Shown here one piece after another: positions 19,015-27,930 of a stretch of DNA of 64,000 bases. The notes under the pieces are model-generated. The model searched no databases, was not told the DNA's origin, and saw only the letters and a program-made list of their open reading frames with translations. The stretch lies in NCBI RefSeq assembly GCF_051201685.1, contig NZ_CP179213.1, positions 1,488,001 through 1,552,000 of the forward strand, given 5' to 3'. This DNA is from Luminiphilus sp051201685. GTDB lineage: Bacteria; Pseudomonadota; Gammaproteobacteria; Pseudomonadales; Halieaceae. Each line of letters starts with the position of its first letter. Position 1 is the first letter of the stretch. Made by a program: the position numbers and the translations under genes.

Positions 19015-19112
19015 GGGTGAAGCCTCCACAAAAATTGGATATGACCACGGCCCGGGATTAGCCGATGGTCAATTGTCTTCCCCCAACCCGATTAAAGGCG
19101 GCAATTTCCCCC

Positions 19113-19141
19113 TTGAAGACACTACGCAAGTAAAATAATCT
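19113..19141 (+). promoter_or_regulatory. Candidate acsF promoter
   Basis: TTGAAG, 17 bases, then TAATCT lies about 90 bases upstream of the acsF start. A near-match to the PpsR site, CGT-N12-ACA, is at 19155-19172 just downstream of it. The leader also holds a small hairpin, TGGCC-TCGGG-GGCCA, at 19207-19221 before the ribosome site. Confidence 0.4.
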
Positions 19142-19232
19142 AGACAAGTCTTTTCGTAACAAAATAATGACATATACTGTAGGAAGGCGACTTAATAACG
19201 CCATCGTGGCCTCGGGGGCCAAAGGAGCGCAC

Positions 19233-20288
19233 ATGGCAACAACAACGGCAGTAAACGATTCGACGCAGCAAGCTTTAGAAAACAGGTTGCTGGCGCCAAG
19301 ATTTTATAAAACAGACTACAAAGCATTGAATACGTTAGATGTTTCCTCTGTTCGCCATGAGTGGGATGTGATGATGGCGAACTTTGAGGAAGACAAAAAC
19401 CGTGCGCATTTTAAGCAGAGTATCGAGTTTGATCCGGACTCTCTTGATGTCGATATGGACCTCAAACGTGATTTTCTCGATCTCCTAGTGAGCTCAATTA
19501 CGGCAGAATATTCTGGCTGTGTCCTGTATCAAGAGATTGAGAAGAACGTAGATAATCCTGATATTGCCAAGCTGATGCGTTATATGGCGCGGGACGAATC
19601 CCGTCACGCAGGGTTTATAAACCGGGCATTGAAGCAGTTGGGCGTGGCGGTAGACCTCAGTGTTTTGAAGCAAACCAAGGATTACCAGTACTTTCGCCCC
19701 AAGTTTATTTACTACGCAACTTACCTGTCAGAAAAAATTGGTTACGCGCGCTACATTACGATTTATCGTCACCTGCAGCGCAATCCGCAAAACCAATTCC
19801 ACCCTATCTTTAATTGGTTTGAGCGTTGGTGCAATGATGAGTACGCCCACGGCGAGGCCTTCGCCTTACTAATGCGTTCTGATCCCAAGTTGCTTCGCGG
19901 ACACAATAAGCTTTGGATACGTTTCTTTTTACTGGCGGTGTATTCAACGATGTATGTGCGTGACCATTCACGTCCGAAGTTGTATCAGGCCTTCGGTATG
20001 GATCCCACTGAGTTTGATTATCAAGTGTTTGACATTACCTCTGAAATTTCCAAGCAAGTATTCCCTATGACGTTGAATACCGATGATCCTCGGTTTCGAC
20101 GTGGTATGGAGCGTCTGCTGTTCCTCAGTGAAAAAGCCGAGGGTTTGCAGGCCAAGGGCGGTCTTATCAACAAGTGTCTTAGGTTGGGCGTTATAGCTCA
20201 ATCAGGCCTAACTTTTGCTCGGCTGTACTGTTTGCCAACGAAGCCAAACACGCTGCCCGACCAAGTTTGTATGGCGCCCGCTTGGTAG
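19233..20288 (+). CDS. acsF: Mg-protoporphyrin IX monomethyl ester oxidative cyclase
   Basis: This O2-dependent diiron enzyme forms the fifth ring of bacteriochlorophyll to give divinyl-protochlorophyllide. The 351-residue protein shows the diiron carboxylate/His motifs EYSGCVLYQEIEKN, DESRHAG and NDEYAHGE, and ends with the typical LPTKPN...MAPAW. I chose the ATG at 19233, which follows AGGAG; an upstream ATG at 19167 would add 22 atypical residues. No anaerobic cyclase (bchE) was found in the window, consistent with aerobic pigment synthesis. Confidence 0.95.
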   Translation: MATTTAVNDSTQQALENRLLAPRFYKTDYKALNTLDVSSVRHEWDVMMANFEEDKNRAHFKQSIEFDPDSLDVDMDLKRDFLDLLVSSITAEYSGCVLYQEIEKNVDNPDIAKLMRYMARDESRHAGFINRALKQLGVAVDLSVLKQTKDYQYFRPKFIYYATYLSEKIGYARYITIYRHLQRNPQNQFHPIFNWFERWCNDEYAHGEAFALLMRSDPKLLRGHNKLWIRFFLLAVYSTMYVRDHSRPKLYQAFGMDPTEFDYQVFDITSEISKQVFPMTLNTDDPRFRRGMERLLFLSEKAEGLQAKGGLINKCLRLGVIAQSGLTFARLYCLPTKPNTLPDQVCMAPAW

Positions 20289-21255
20289 GCAAGCGTATTG
20301 CTGTCGGACGTACGATCATCGCGGTTGTCGGTGTAGCGGCCTTGCCATAGTGAGTGGTTTGTTCAGCAAGGGCGCTAGAGTGGCCTCAAGGCTAAGCTGA
20401 TTAATCGGTAGCTAGAGACCTGATGCGAAATGCCTCCGGTCGCACAGCTACTCATGCGCGGATACCCTTTCAGGGGATCGTAACGGGGCTGCTTGCGGGG
20501 TCTGTGTATGATCAGAGACCACTTTTGCCTGAATTCGTGAAAGCAATTCTGCACACGCATGGGAGCTTGGGCCATGTAGACGCTACCTAACGATGGCATC
20601 TCTTAAATGCCAATGTTGCGTGGCTGGTACCACCCTTGATTTTGATCAGGTTTAATCTTCATGGACAAACCCGTTTCCGTGTAAATATCTCCACCGCATT
20701 AATGGTTATAAATTCGATGGTCAGAAAAACCCCTTTGGCACTCTCGGGCTTGGAGGTTCAACTGCCGTTTTATCCCGGGATTGACCTGGTCAAGTGGGTG
20801 TTGCTTACGCGGATTCGTTAGTGAAAGTCGGCAAGAAAGGTAGCAGGGCGCTCGAAATTGAATCCGCAGCCGCTAGTTCGGCATTACCGAATGGGTGCTT
20901 GGCTCACTAAAGGCTGGCACCGTTGAGATGAACGGATTATAGTTAACCTGTTACCTAATTTTGAGCGGTTGCTAGGAACGCAAAATTGGCAAGCAGAGGC
21001 TTTTCAAAAGCATCCTAGATAAAATCGAGCTGATGGCTAGGCGGCCCCTCCAGAGGCAACATCGTCAGGGCAGAGCCTGGCAACACACCGGTGCGGGCTC
21101 ACGGGCTAAAAGCCGCCCAGCGGCGTCTGCATCAGGCCGCCAGGTGGAGCAGCGATCCACCCAGTGATCTTGCCGGTCCGTCGGGTTAAAAACAGCCAGC
21201 ACATCCTTGGCGTTCTTGAATAACAAATAGTGCGGATAGCGGAGAGTAGTGTCCT
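20289..21255. other. Long stretch without a recognised gene
   Basis: Nearly 1 kb between acsF and the flavin monooxygenase holds no gene I can support. A few short frames exist (for example 20636-20821 plus) but none has a ribosome site or family resemblance. On the minus strand a frame of about 60 codons stays open between roughly 21240 and 21058 and might be a gene remnant. No inverted repeats, transposase or tRNA were seen to mark an insertion. Confidence 0.5.
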
Positions 21256-23199
21256 ATGCAGTACCACCGGAATGGCTTCAACCCCGGCAATTACCAAATC
21301 CCCGACGAGGTTCGAAAGCCCTATCCCAATCCGCCGATAACTGATCTGCCCACCGAGGTCGATGTACTTATTGTTGGTTGCGGTCCCGCAGGGCTGACCA
21401 TGGCACGGCAGATGGCCGAGTTCGGCGATATTTCCACCTGTATCGTTGATCTCGAGCCAGGGCCGTTGCTGTTTGGGCGCGCCGATGGTATTTCCTGTCG
21501 AACCATGGAAATCATGGAGGCGTTCAATAGCAGCGAAATGGTGGTTAAAGAAACCTACCAGCTGCGCCAGAATAGTTTTTGGGAGCCCGACAGCGATAAT
21601 ACTGAGAACATCAAGCGCAGCCACAAGATCTTCGATGCCCGAATCGGTCTGTCGGAATTCACCCACGGTATAGTCAATCAGGCACGACTGCACGAACTGT
21701 TGCTTGAGGGTATGAAGCACTCGGTCACCGGGCTTGAGCCTCACTACTGCCGAAAACTGATGAAGCTCAACGTGGATTCCAACCTCACTCAGGACCTTGA
21801 TGCCTACCCCATCACTGCAACCTTCGAGCGCAGCGACACGGAGGAGCAAGGTGAGCAGGAAGTTATCAAGGCACGCTTCGTGGTGGGCACAGACGGGGCT
21901 AGGAGCATCGTGCGACGGGGCCTTGGTATCGAGCTCAAGGGTGATTCGGCGAACAAAGCTTGGGGCGTCATGGACGTACTGGTAGTGACCGATTTCCCAG
22001 ATATCCGGGTCAAAAGTTTCATCCAGTCCAAAGATCACGGTGCGGTGATGCTCATCCCCCGTGAAGGCGGCTACCTAGTCAGAATGTATGTGGAACTCGA
22101 CCTTCTGGAGCGGGGCGAGCGCGCTGCCAGCATCAAGCTTACTGAGAATGACCTCATTGCCAAGATGCAGCAGATTTACCACCCATATACCGTGGACGTT
22201 AAAGAGGTCGCTTGGTGGTCGATTTACGAGGTGGGTCAGCGGGTGGCCGAGCGTTTCGATGACCGGTCACTGGATGCTCAGGAAAATCAGATTCCCCGCG
22301 CTTTTCTTGCCGGTGACGCCTGCCATACCCACAGCCCCAAAGGTGGCTGGGGTTTGAATACCTCCCTTCCAGACACTTTTAATTTAGGCTGGAAGATGGC
22401 GTCGGTACTGCAAGGCAAGAGCCATCCCAAGCTGTTGCAGACCTATGCGCCCGAACGGCGCAAGGTCGCCGAACAGCTTATCGATGCCGACCGGCAACTG
22501 TCGAGACTGGTCGCTACCCAGCCATCGGCGAAACAACTCTCGGCGGACCAACGCAAAACCGATACCACCGATATCGAGGCATTCATGGCTCGGCAAAACG
22601 GCTTCATCGCCGGAACCGCCATCGGCTATTACCCGTCGTACATCTGCACAGGACAAGAAAATCAGGAGCTGGCAGCCGGCTTTAATATTGGCCAGCGGTT
22701 CCACTCTGCCATTGCCCTTCGCGTGGCCGATGGCCGTCAGCAACACTTGGGACATTTGGTAAAGGCGGATGGCCGTTGGCGCATCTTTATCTTCGGCAGT
22801 ACCCATAATCCCTGTGACGCGGCTTCCGATTCCGGCCAGCTCATCGAGTTTTTGGCGAACGATCCCGCATCGCCCGTAGTTCGATACACTGCTCAAGATG
22901 CCGATATCGATTCAGTGATCGATGTGTACGGTGTCTTCCAGCAACAAGATCTTGCCATTGAGAACATCCCCGACTTTCTGTGGCCTCCCGGAGGAAAATA
23001 TGGCCTTAGGGACTATGAGAAGGTGTTCTACGGTGAGAAGAACAATGATGTGTTCGATCTGCGCGGCATAGACCGTTCCCGAGGCTGCATGGTGGTGGTG
23101 CGCCCGGACCAGCACATTGCCACAATTCTACCGCTCACTGCCCATGCGGAGCTCGCGGCTTTCTTTGACGAATTTTTGCTGGCAACCGACTGCAATTGA
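21256..23199 (+). CDS. FAD-dependent aromatic ring hydroxylase (phenol/3-hydroxybenzoate hydroxylase type)
   Basis: This 647-residue class A flavoprotein monooxygenase would hydroxylate a phenolic compound using NAD(P)H and O2. Visible elements are the FAD fold VLIVGCGPAGLTMARQ (about 37-52), VGTDGARSIVRRGLG, the second FAD motif AFLAGDACHTHSPKGGWGLNTSLPD, and a C-terminal thioredoxin-like region typical of phenol 2-monooxygenase and MobA. Nothing next to it degrades aromatics. It splits acsF from the ppsR-bchG-bchP block. Its codons look richer in C-ending forms than those of the bch genes, by eye only, so it may have been acquired separately. Substrate unknown. Confidence 0.85.
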   Translation: MQYHRNGFNPGNYQIPDEVRKPYPNPPITDLPTEVDVLIVGCGPAGLTMARQMAEFGDISTCIVDLEPGPLLFGRADGISCRTMEIMEAFNSSEMVVKETYQLRQNSFWEPDSDNTENIKRSHKIFDARIGLSEFTHGIVNQARLHELLLEGMKHSVTGLEPHYCRKLMKLNVDSNLTQDLDAYPITATFERSDTEEQGEQEVIKARFVVGTDGARSIVRRGLGIELKGDSANKAWGVMDVLVVTDFPDIRVKSFIQSKDHGAVMLIPREGGYLVRMYVELDLLERGERAASIKLTENDLIAKMQQIYHPYTVDVKEVAWWSIYEVGQRVAERFDDRSLDAQENQIPRAFLAGDACHTHSPKGGWGLNTSLPDTFNLGWKMASVLQGKSHPKLLQTYAPERRKVAEQLIDADRQLSRLVATQPSAKQLSADQRKTDTTDIEAFMARQNGFIAGTAIGYYPSYICTGQENQELAAGFNIGQRFHSAIALRVADGRQQHLGHLVKADGRWRIFIFGSTHNPCDAASDSGQLIEFLANDPASPVVRYTAQDADIDSVIDVYGVFQQQDLAIENIPDFLWPPGGKYGLRDYEKVFYGEKNNDVFDLRGIDRSRGCMVVVRPDQHIATILPLTAHAELAAFFDEFLLATDCN

Positions 23200-23305
23200 A
23201 TTTGTCGGCGGCGTAAAGTCACCAAAAATTAAAATTGTAATGTGATTTTGGGCGCATCCCACTAAACGCTATGTGCGGCTTGTGCGGCTTGTGCGGCGAT
23301 AGAGC

Positions 23306-23575
23306 CTACTGAGTCGCGCTCGCAGCGTTTCGGCGCCAGTATTTCCATAGGCCGATTATTGAAGCCCCTATCCAGAACACCTCAATCACCACGCTGGCAA
23401 GATTAAAGTTGAAGCATAGACTGAAAAAAAGAAAAACCGCGCCCACTAAATTCATGACGTTGTAGCCAAGGCTTTTAGGGTCGATTCGTTCGAGCTGCAG
23501 CAGGTAATAGGCCAGTATGACCATGATTGTGCCGAGCATGCCGATGGCGTCAATGATGTTGTCTTGCATAGGCAA
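23306..23575 (-). CDS. Small membrane protein, CBU_0592-like
   Basis: This 89-residue protein has three predicted membrane segments (about 8-27, 38-55 and 59-76) and a basic C-terminus. It resembles the CBU_0592 family of small bacterial membrane proteins, whose role is unknown. The sequence includes AYYLLQLERIDPKSLGYNVMNLVGA, in keeping with that family. It stands alone on the minus strand with no obvious operon partner. Confidence 0.65.
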   Translation of the reverse strand: MPMQDNIIDAIGMLGTIMVILAYYLLQLERIDPKSLGYNVMNLVGAVFLFFSLCFNFNLASVVIEVFWIGASIIGLWKYWRRNAASATQ

Positions 23576-24060
23576 TAATCCAATGTGAGCCGATAAAAAG
23601 GGTGCCTCAGTATAAGAAGTCTAAAGGGAGTGTCGAGAGCGATTAATCGTCCAGAAAATGGTCATGGAACCTGAGCGTTTCATGCGGGCTCGCACAATAT
23701 TTGTGGTTAGAACCTGGGGTCAGTGCCTTCACTGCAAGGCCCGCAGATCATTTTTTTTGCAACATGCAAAATCTCAGGCGAGCAACGCGACACCGACGAA
23801 GTCTTCAGTGGCCCCCTTGCTGATTGCGCGTGGCTGAGCTTGAGCCATTGCCAGTAAAAAGCGGCAACGTCTCAGTCGACACCGACGATGTCATTGGCCG
23901 TAGCTAAGAGGTGATCAGCGCCTAATCGTTTTGGTGGCCGAGTTTAATTCGAAGGTCTCTTGGTGCTCAATGCAAACGATGATCCTGACTGGGCCTCTAC
24001 AACGGCCAGAGACCTTGATATTGATGTCGTTAGCCTGTTCTTGAGGGTAATAAGACGCCC
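23576..24060. other. Region without a recognised gene
   Basis: About 485 bases separate two small membrane-protein genes. No open frame with a ribosome site, no hairpin with a T-tract and no repeat of note was seen here. Confidence 0.5.
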
Positions 24061-24375
24061 CTAACTCTGACTGGAGGTGCGTCCTGGTGGGCGGTATCGC
24101 AGGACGAGATCAGTGAGATGGGCGAGCAGTGAGACGCTTAAACACAGCGTTAACCAGTACCACTCGGCCTGTGATAAGGCGAGGCGAATGCCTAGCATCA
24201 GAGCAGCCCCAGACACGAGATTGGGAATTAGCGTTCGGGGGCTAGGACAAGCCGTGTTGTAACGATGGGCAACGATGATAACGATGCCCTCAATGACGAT
24301 CAGGCCGAGGATGGCGTCGAGAAGCCTTCCGGATATCAACGAAGACTCCATCCACGATAGGAGCAAAGCTGCCAT
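24061..24375 (-). CDS. Small membrane protein downstream of bchP
   Basis: This is a 104-residue protein of unknown function with about three hydrophobic segments (roughly 1-12, 17-36 and 48-92, the last possibly two helices). It starts three bases after the bchP stop codon, so it is almost certainly translated from the same message. An internal ATG eight codons later is an alternative start. I recognise no family. Its position suggests a role with bchP/bchG in membrane-bound late pigment synthesis, but there is no direct evidence. Confidence 0.6.
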   Translation of the reverse strand: MAALLLSWMESSLISGRLLDAILGLIVIEGIVIIVAHRYNTACPSPRTLIPNLVSGAALMLGIRLALSQAEWYWLTLCLSVSLLAHLTDLVLRYRPPGRTSSQS

Positions 24376-24378
24376 CGC

Positions 24379-25572
24379 CTAGGAAGCTCGCGTAAGACCT
24401 ATTAGGTTTCCAATATCTTTTAGGGCAACCCGTAGGTGCGCAGTTTTGCGTCGCTTGACCAGCTGTTTTTGGGTGTAGGCCTGCCAAGTTAGCTCTTGGA
24501 CATCTTTGTCCTGACACATGCTCACAAACTTCTCACGACGTTTGTCCGATCGGTACCAAATACGTTGCAGTAGACCCAGTGCCCAGAACGTTTTTCCGTG
24601 CAGCTTCATAAACTGGCGGCGTGCCTTGCCAAGGATTCGGGCATCGCCCACCTGTAAAAACTCATCCATGGTTTGTGCGGCAAGCTTGCCACAAAGCATG
24701 GCGTAATAAATCCCTTCACCGGATGCCGGCGCAACGACTCCAGCGGCATCGCCAGAGAGCAACACGCCTCTGCCATCGTCCCACCTTTTTAGGGGCTTCA
24801 TGGGTATAGGGGCACCTTCTCGGCGAACTGTTTGACAGCTGTCTAACCCTGTTTTGGCTCTGAGAGTTGCCACCGCATTTCGCGCAGAGAAGCCATCAGT
24901 CTCACTGCCGACACCAATGCTGGCATGCCTTCCATGGGGGAATACCCAAGCATAAAAGTCGGGTGATAATTCGCCCTGATACCAAACATCGCAGCGATCA
25001 CCGTCGTAAAGCTCATCATTGGCAGCTGGGGCCTCCACGATTTCGTGGTAAGCCAGCACCCACCGTGCGTTCTTGCTACAGGGAATCGCCTGTCGAGCCA
25101 CGTTTGACCGCGCACCATCAGCACCGATCACGCTGCGGCTAGTCACACTGATGTTCTCGAGACCGGCTTCTTTGCTTTGAAAGTCGATATGCAAAACACC
25201 TTCTTCATCATAGTGCAGCGCCTTGAAGGCACCGATACGCAGTTCCGCTCCGGCTGAAACGGCGCGCTCTCGCAGCCAAGGGTCAAAGACATCGCGATCA
25301 ACCATGCCAACAAAGGTTTCACCGACCGGCATATCCACCTTTTTTTCTGTGGGCGATATCATTCGAGCTGACCGGATTCTGGCGACTAATAGCTCTTCGG
25401 GAATTTCAAATTCATCGATCAAGCAGGGTGGAATGGCACCGCCACAAGGCTTGATTCGAAAAGCGCGTTCAAGCAATAGCACCCGGTAGTTTTGTTTTGC
25501 TAGGTGCTCGGCGGCGCTTGCACCCGATGGACCGCCGCCGATAATTACCACGTCATAATCTGTATTGGACAC
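24379..25572 (-). CDS. bchP: Geranylgeranyl (bacterio)chlorophyll reductase
   Basis: This flavoprotein reduces the geranylgeranyl tail of bacteriochlorophyll to phytyl. The 397-residue protein begins with the FAD motif VIIGGGPSGASAAEHLA and has the family features LLERAFRIKPCGGAIPP and LLSGDAAGVVAPASGEGIYYAM. It lies 15 bases downstream of the PucC-family gene in the ppsR-bchG-(pucC-like)-bchP series. The length is normal and no lesion was seen. Confidence 0.95.
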   Translation of the reverse strand: MSNTDYDVVIIGGGPSGASAAEHLAKQNYRVLLLERAFRIKPCGGAIPPCLIDEFEIPEELLVARIRSARMISPTEKKVDMPVGETFVGMVDRDVFDPWLRERAVSAGAELRIGAFKALHYDEEGVLHIDFQSKEAGLENISVTSRSVIGADGARSNVARQAIPCSKNARWVLAYHEIVEAPAANDELYDGDRCDVWYQGELSPDFYAWVFPHGRHASIGVGSETDGFSARNAVATLRAKTGLDSCQTVRREGAPIPMKPLKRWDDGRGVLLSGDAAGVVAPASGEGIYYAMLCGKLAAQTMDEFLQVGDARILGKARRQFMKLHGKTFWALGLLQRIWYRSDKRREKFVSMCQDKDVQELTWQAYTQKQLVKRRKTAHLRVALKDIGNLIGLTRAS

Positions 25573-25587
25573 GATTCGAGTCCCCCG

Positions 25588-26955
25588 TTAGTTGCGACCC
25601 GCCATCACTTCTTGCATGGCGATTTCTCCAAAGCTTGGAGCTGATTTTTCTTCGTTTTGTTGTTCGTTTTGTTGTTCGTTTTTGCCAATACCCAGGCCCA
25701 GCCAAGCAGCTACGAGGAACATGAGAGCCTCGAAGCTAAATACCAGTCCGTAAGCATGTGCAGGCACTTCAATCCAAATTTGACACACATCAACAGCGAC
25801 GGTGCCTAAAAAGCCGCCTAGGGCAAATGCGATAGCTTGCGCGGCTCCCCAGAGCCCCATACGCAAACCTTCACGGCCCGATTGTCCGGCGCTTGCTAAG
25901 GTCATCATGGTCGCAATCGCGGCCACCGCGAATGCGCCGTTGGCAAACCCGAGGAGAAATACGTTGCCAGAGAGATGCCAGGTCTCGGGGTGGAGTCCGC
26001 CGCTCGCGAGTGTCAGCAGTACCATCCCAGATGCAATACAGCCGCCAACGGTTCAGGCGCGAAGCAGGCGTACGCCGTGCTTACTGAACAGCGAGCCGCT
26101 CGCAGCAACGGCGATCATGCCCACCAGAACCCCCGCATGTTGAGTGCCTGCTAGCTGAGTTGAGGCCCCCGGTGATAAGCCAAAAACCAGCCCCGCGTAA
26201 GGCTCAAGTATCAGGTCCTGAAAGGAGTACGCCAGCATTGAGACAAACACAAACAAAGTGAACTGGCGAGCCTGCCGCTCCTGCCAAATTTTCTTGAGCG
26301 CTTCGCTGAACGCAGGTTTTTCTGCAGCCGCTGCGGGTTGTACGGTGTAGGAGGTGGGTTCAACGTTGCGTATGGCCAGCACGGTAACCGTCATCGCGAG
26401 TACCGACACGGTCGCAGTTACACTTAGCAGGCGACTGGGGGAAAAAGGGTCTAGAAAATGGCCAGCAACCCCTGCTGTGACGGCGAATCCCGCGATCATC
26501 ATAAACCACACCAGAGTTGCAGCGGCGGGTTTTCGCTCGGGTGCAACGACCTTGGCCAAGAGCACTAGCAGCGAGGTACCGGTTGCTCCTGAGCCTAAAC
26601 CAATGCCAAAAAAGCCAATAAACGAGACTATTGAGCCGGTGATGACGCTGCTAGCCATTAGTACAGTGCCAAAAGCTGCGATAACACCGCTAGTGGCGAG
26701 GAGCGCCATGCCACCTAAAATCCAGGGTGTGCGACGCCCTCCGATGTCCGAGCCATAGCCAATGCGTGGACGGGCAAGCTGAACAAAGTGATGCACCGCG
26801 ACCAGAAAGCCGGGCAGCATGGCGGGTAAGGCCATTTCCACAACCATCACGCGATTTAAAGTAGATGTCGTGAGTACGATGATGGCACCCAGTGACGTCT
26901 GAATAAGCCCAAGGCGCGCAATACCCAGCCAGGTGAGATTTTGCAGACCTGTCAT
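25588..26955 (-). CDS. PucC/LhaA-family transporter-like protein, interrupted by an in-frame TGA
   Basis: This is a major-facilitator-type protein of the PucC/LhaA group, which deliver pigment or assemble light-harvesting complexes in the membrane. The start ATG at 26955 overlaps the bchG stop (ATGA). The frame is open to a TGA at 26053-26055 and then continues in the same frame to 25588, giving about 455 codons in all, normal for the family. The interrupted sequence reads RLLRA-stop-TVGGCIASG, which suggests TGA in place of a TGG tryptophan codon. It could be a point mutation, a sequencing error or readthrough. The C-terminal tail has a repeated NEQQ from a 12-base repeat near 25651-25683. 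Confidence 0.8.
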
Positions 26956-27860
26956 GACGCAAGACCCGAGAGTGCAGTTGCAGTGACCATCATGCCGCTT
27001 ACATAGGCCATCACACCGGTACCGTTGTACCACGGCGCCAACTCTTCAGGGTTTTTAACCAGCTTAGACATGGCGATGAGTTGCCCAGCAATCAGCAGGG
27101 CAACTACGGCTGCTTGCCAGTGAGCGGCTTCGTTGACGAGTAGGGCAACCACGAAAAATTGAGGTACCGCCATAAACCAGCAGGCGATAATGGCCGCCTT
27201 GCGGAGCCCATAAACTGCGGGCAGCGAGCGCAGACCCAACGCACGGTCGCCCGCGACAGATTTGAAGTCATTGAGGGTCATAATGCCGTGTGCGCCTAAA
27301 CTGTACAGGCCTGCAACTGCAAGTACCTGCCAAGCTGGGAGCATACCTCCCAGAAAAACTGCCGCCCCTGTCAGCCACGCCAAGCCCTCATAACTTAGGC
27401 CGACAGCAGCGGCACCCCACCAGCCATTGCGCTTTAATCGAAAGGGTGGGGCACTGTACATCCATGCGAGGGTGAGACCGACCAGTGTTGCAATACCCAC
27501 CCAAAAGCCAAGGGCGGCGCCCCAAGCGCCCGCTAGAGCGGTCCATACAACTGCAAAAATCAGTCCCCAATTACCCGGCACTCTGCCTGAGGGTATCGCG
27601 CGTTGGGGTTCATTGATGGCGTCCACTTCGCGATCAAACCAGTCGTTGACGATTTGACTGGCGCCACAAACCATTGGGCCCGCGAGCAGGATGCCGGCAA
27701 TAAGTAGCACAGGATTTTCCAGCAAGCCCGAGCCGCTTGACACCGCCCCGCAAAGAAACGCCCACATGGGGGGGAACCAAGTGATGGGTTTGAGTAATTC
27801 AAGCAGGGCGCTCGCCTGAGGGCGATGAGTACGAACTTCAAAAGAGGGAGCTCTTTGCAT
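26952..27860 (-). CDS. bchG: Bacteriochlorophyll synthase
   Basis: This membrane prenyltransferase of the UbiA family attaches geranylgeranyl or phytyl to bacteriochlorophyllide. The polyprenyl-diphosphate motif NDWFDREVDAINEPQRAIPSG and the later DFKSVAGDRALGLRSLP are visible, among about eight or nine membrane segments. I chose the ATG at 27860 (MQRAPSFEV); the frame extends to a TTG at 27896. No good ribosome site precedes the ATG. Instead a nine-base-pair inverted repeat lies directly upstream. The stop overlaps the start of the PucC-like gene. Confidence 0.93.
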   Translation of the reverse strand: MQRAPSFEVRTHRPQASALLELLKPITWFPPMWAFLCGAVSSGSGLLENPVLLIAGILLAGPMVCGASQIVNDWFDREVDAINEPQRAIPSGRVPGNWGLIFAVVWTALAGAWGAALGFWVGIATLVGLTLAWMYSAPPFRLKRNGWWGAAAVGLSYEGLAWLTGAAVFLGGMLPAWQVLAVAGLYSLGAHGIMTLNDFKSVAGDRALGLRSLPAVYGLRKAAIIACWFMAVPQFFVVALLVNEAAHWQAAVVALLIAGQLIAMSKLVKNPEELAPWYNGTGVMAYVSGMMVTATALSGLAS

Positions 27861-27861
27861 A

Positions 27862-27887
27862 GTTGGAGGGTAAACAGGCCCTCCAAC
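27862..27887. promoter_or_regulatory. Inverted repeat directly before bchG
   Basis: GTTGGAGGG, eight bases, then CCCTCCAAC forms a perfect nine-pair stem ending one base before the bchG ATG. The stem contains the only GGAGGG in the leader, so in RNA it would pair away the possible ribosome site. A role in translation control is an inference. Confidence 0.5.
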
Positions 27888-27897
27888 CAACGTCAAA

Positions 27898-27924
27898 TGT
27901 TATTTACATATCATACGTAAATAA
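27898..27924. promoter_or_regulatory. Palindrome and near-PpsR site between ppsR and bchG
   Basis: TTATTTAC-N9-GTAAATAA (27900-27924) is a perfect eight-base dyad in the gap between ppsR and bchG. Overlapping it, TGT-N12-ATA at 27898-27915 matches the PpsR consensus at five of six fixed bases. Either could be an operator for bchG. Confidence 0.4.
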
Positions 27925-27930
27925 AAATAG

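Noticed and set aside
21106..22038. 310-codon open frame on the minus strand
   Set aside because: It lies antisense to the conserved FAD domain of the monooxygenase and shows no family pattern, so it is a shadow frame.
23272..23298. Tandem GTGCGGCTT repeat
   Set aside because: Fewer than three copies of nine bases in an intergenic region with no partner feature; too little to support a function.
25588..26025. Separate small membrane-protein gene
   Set aside because: It is in the same frame as the upstream PucC-family sequence and is the part after an in-frame TGA.
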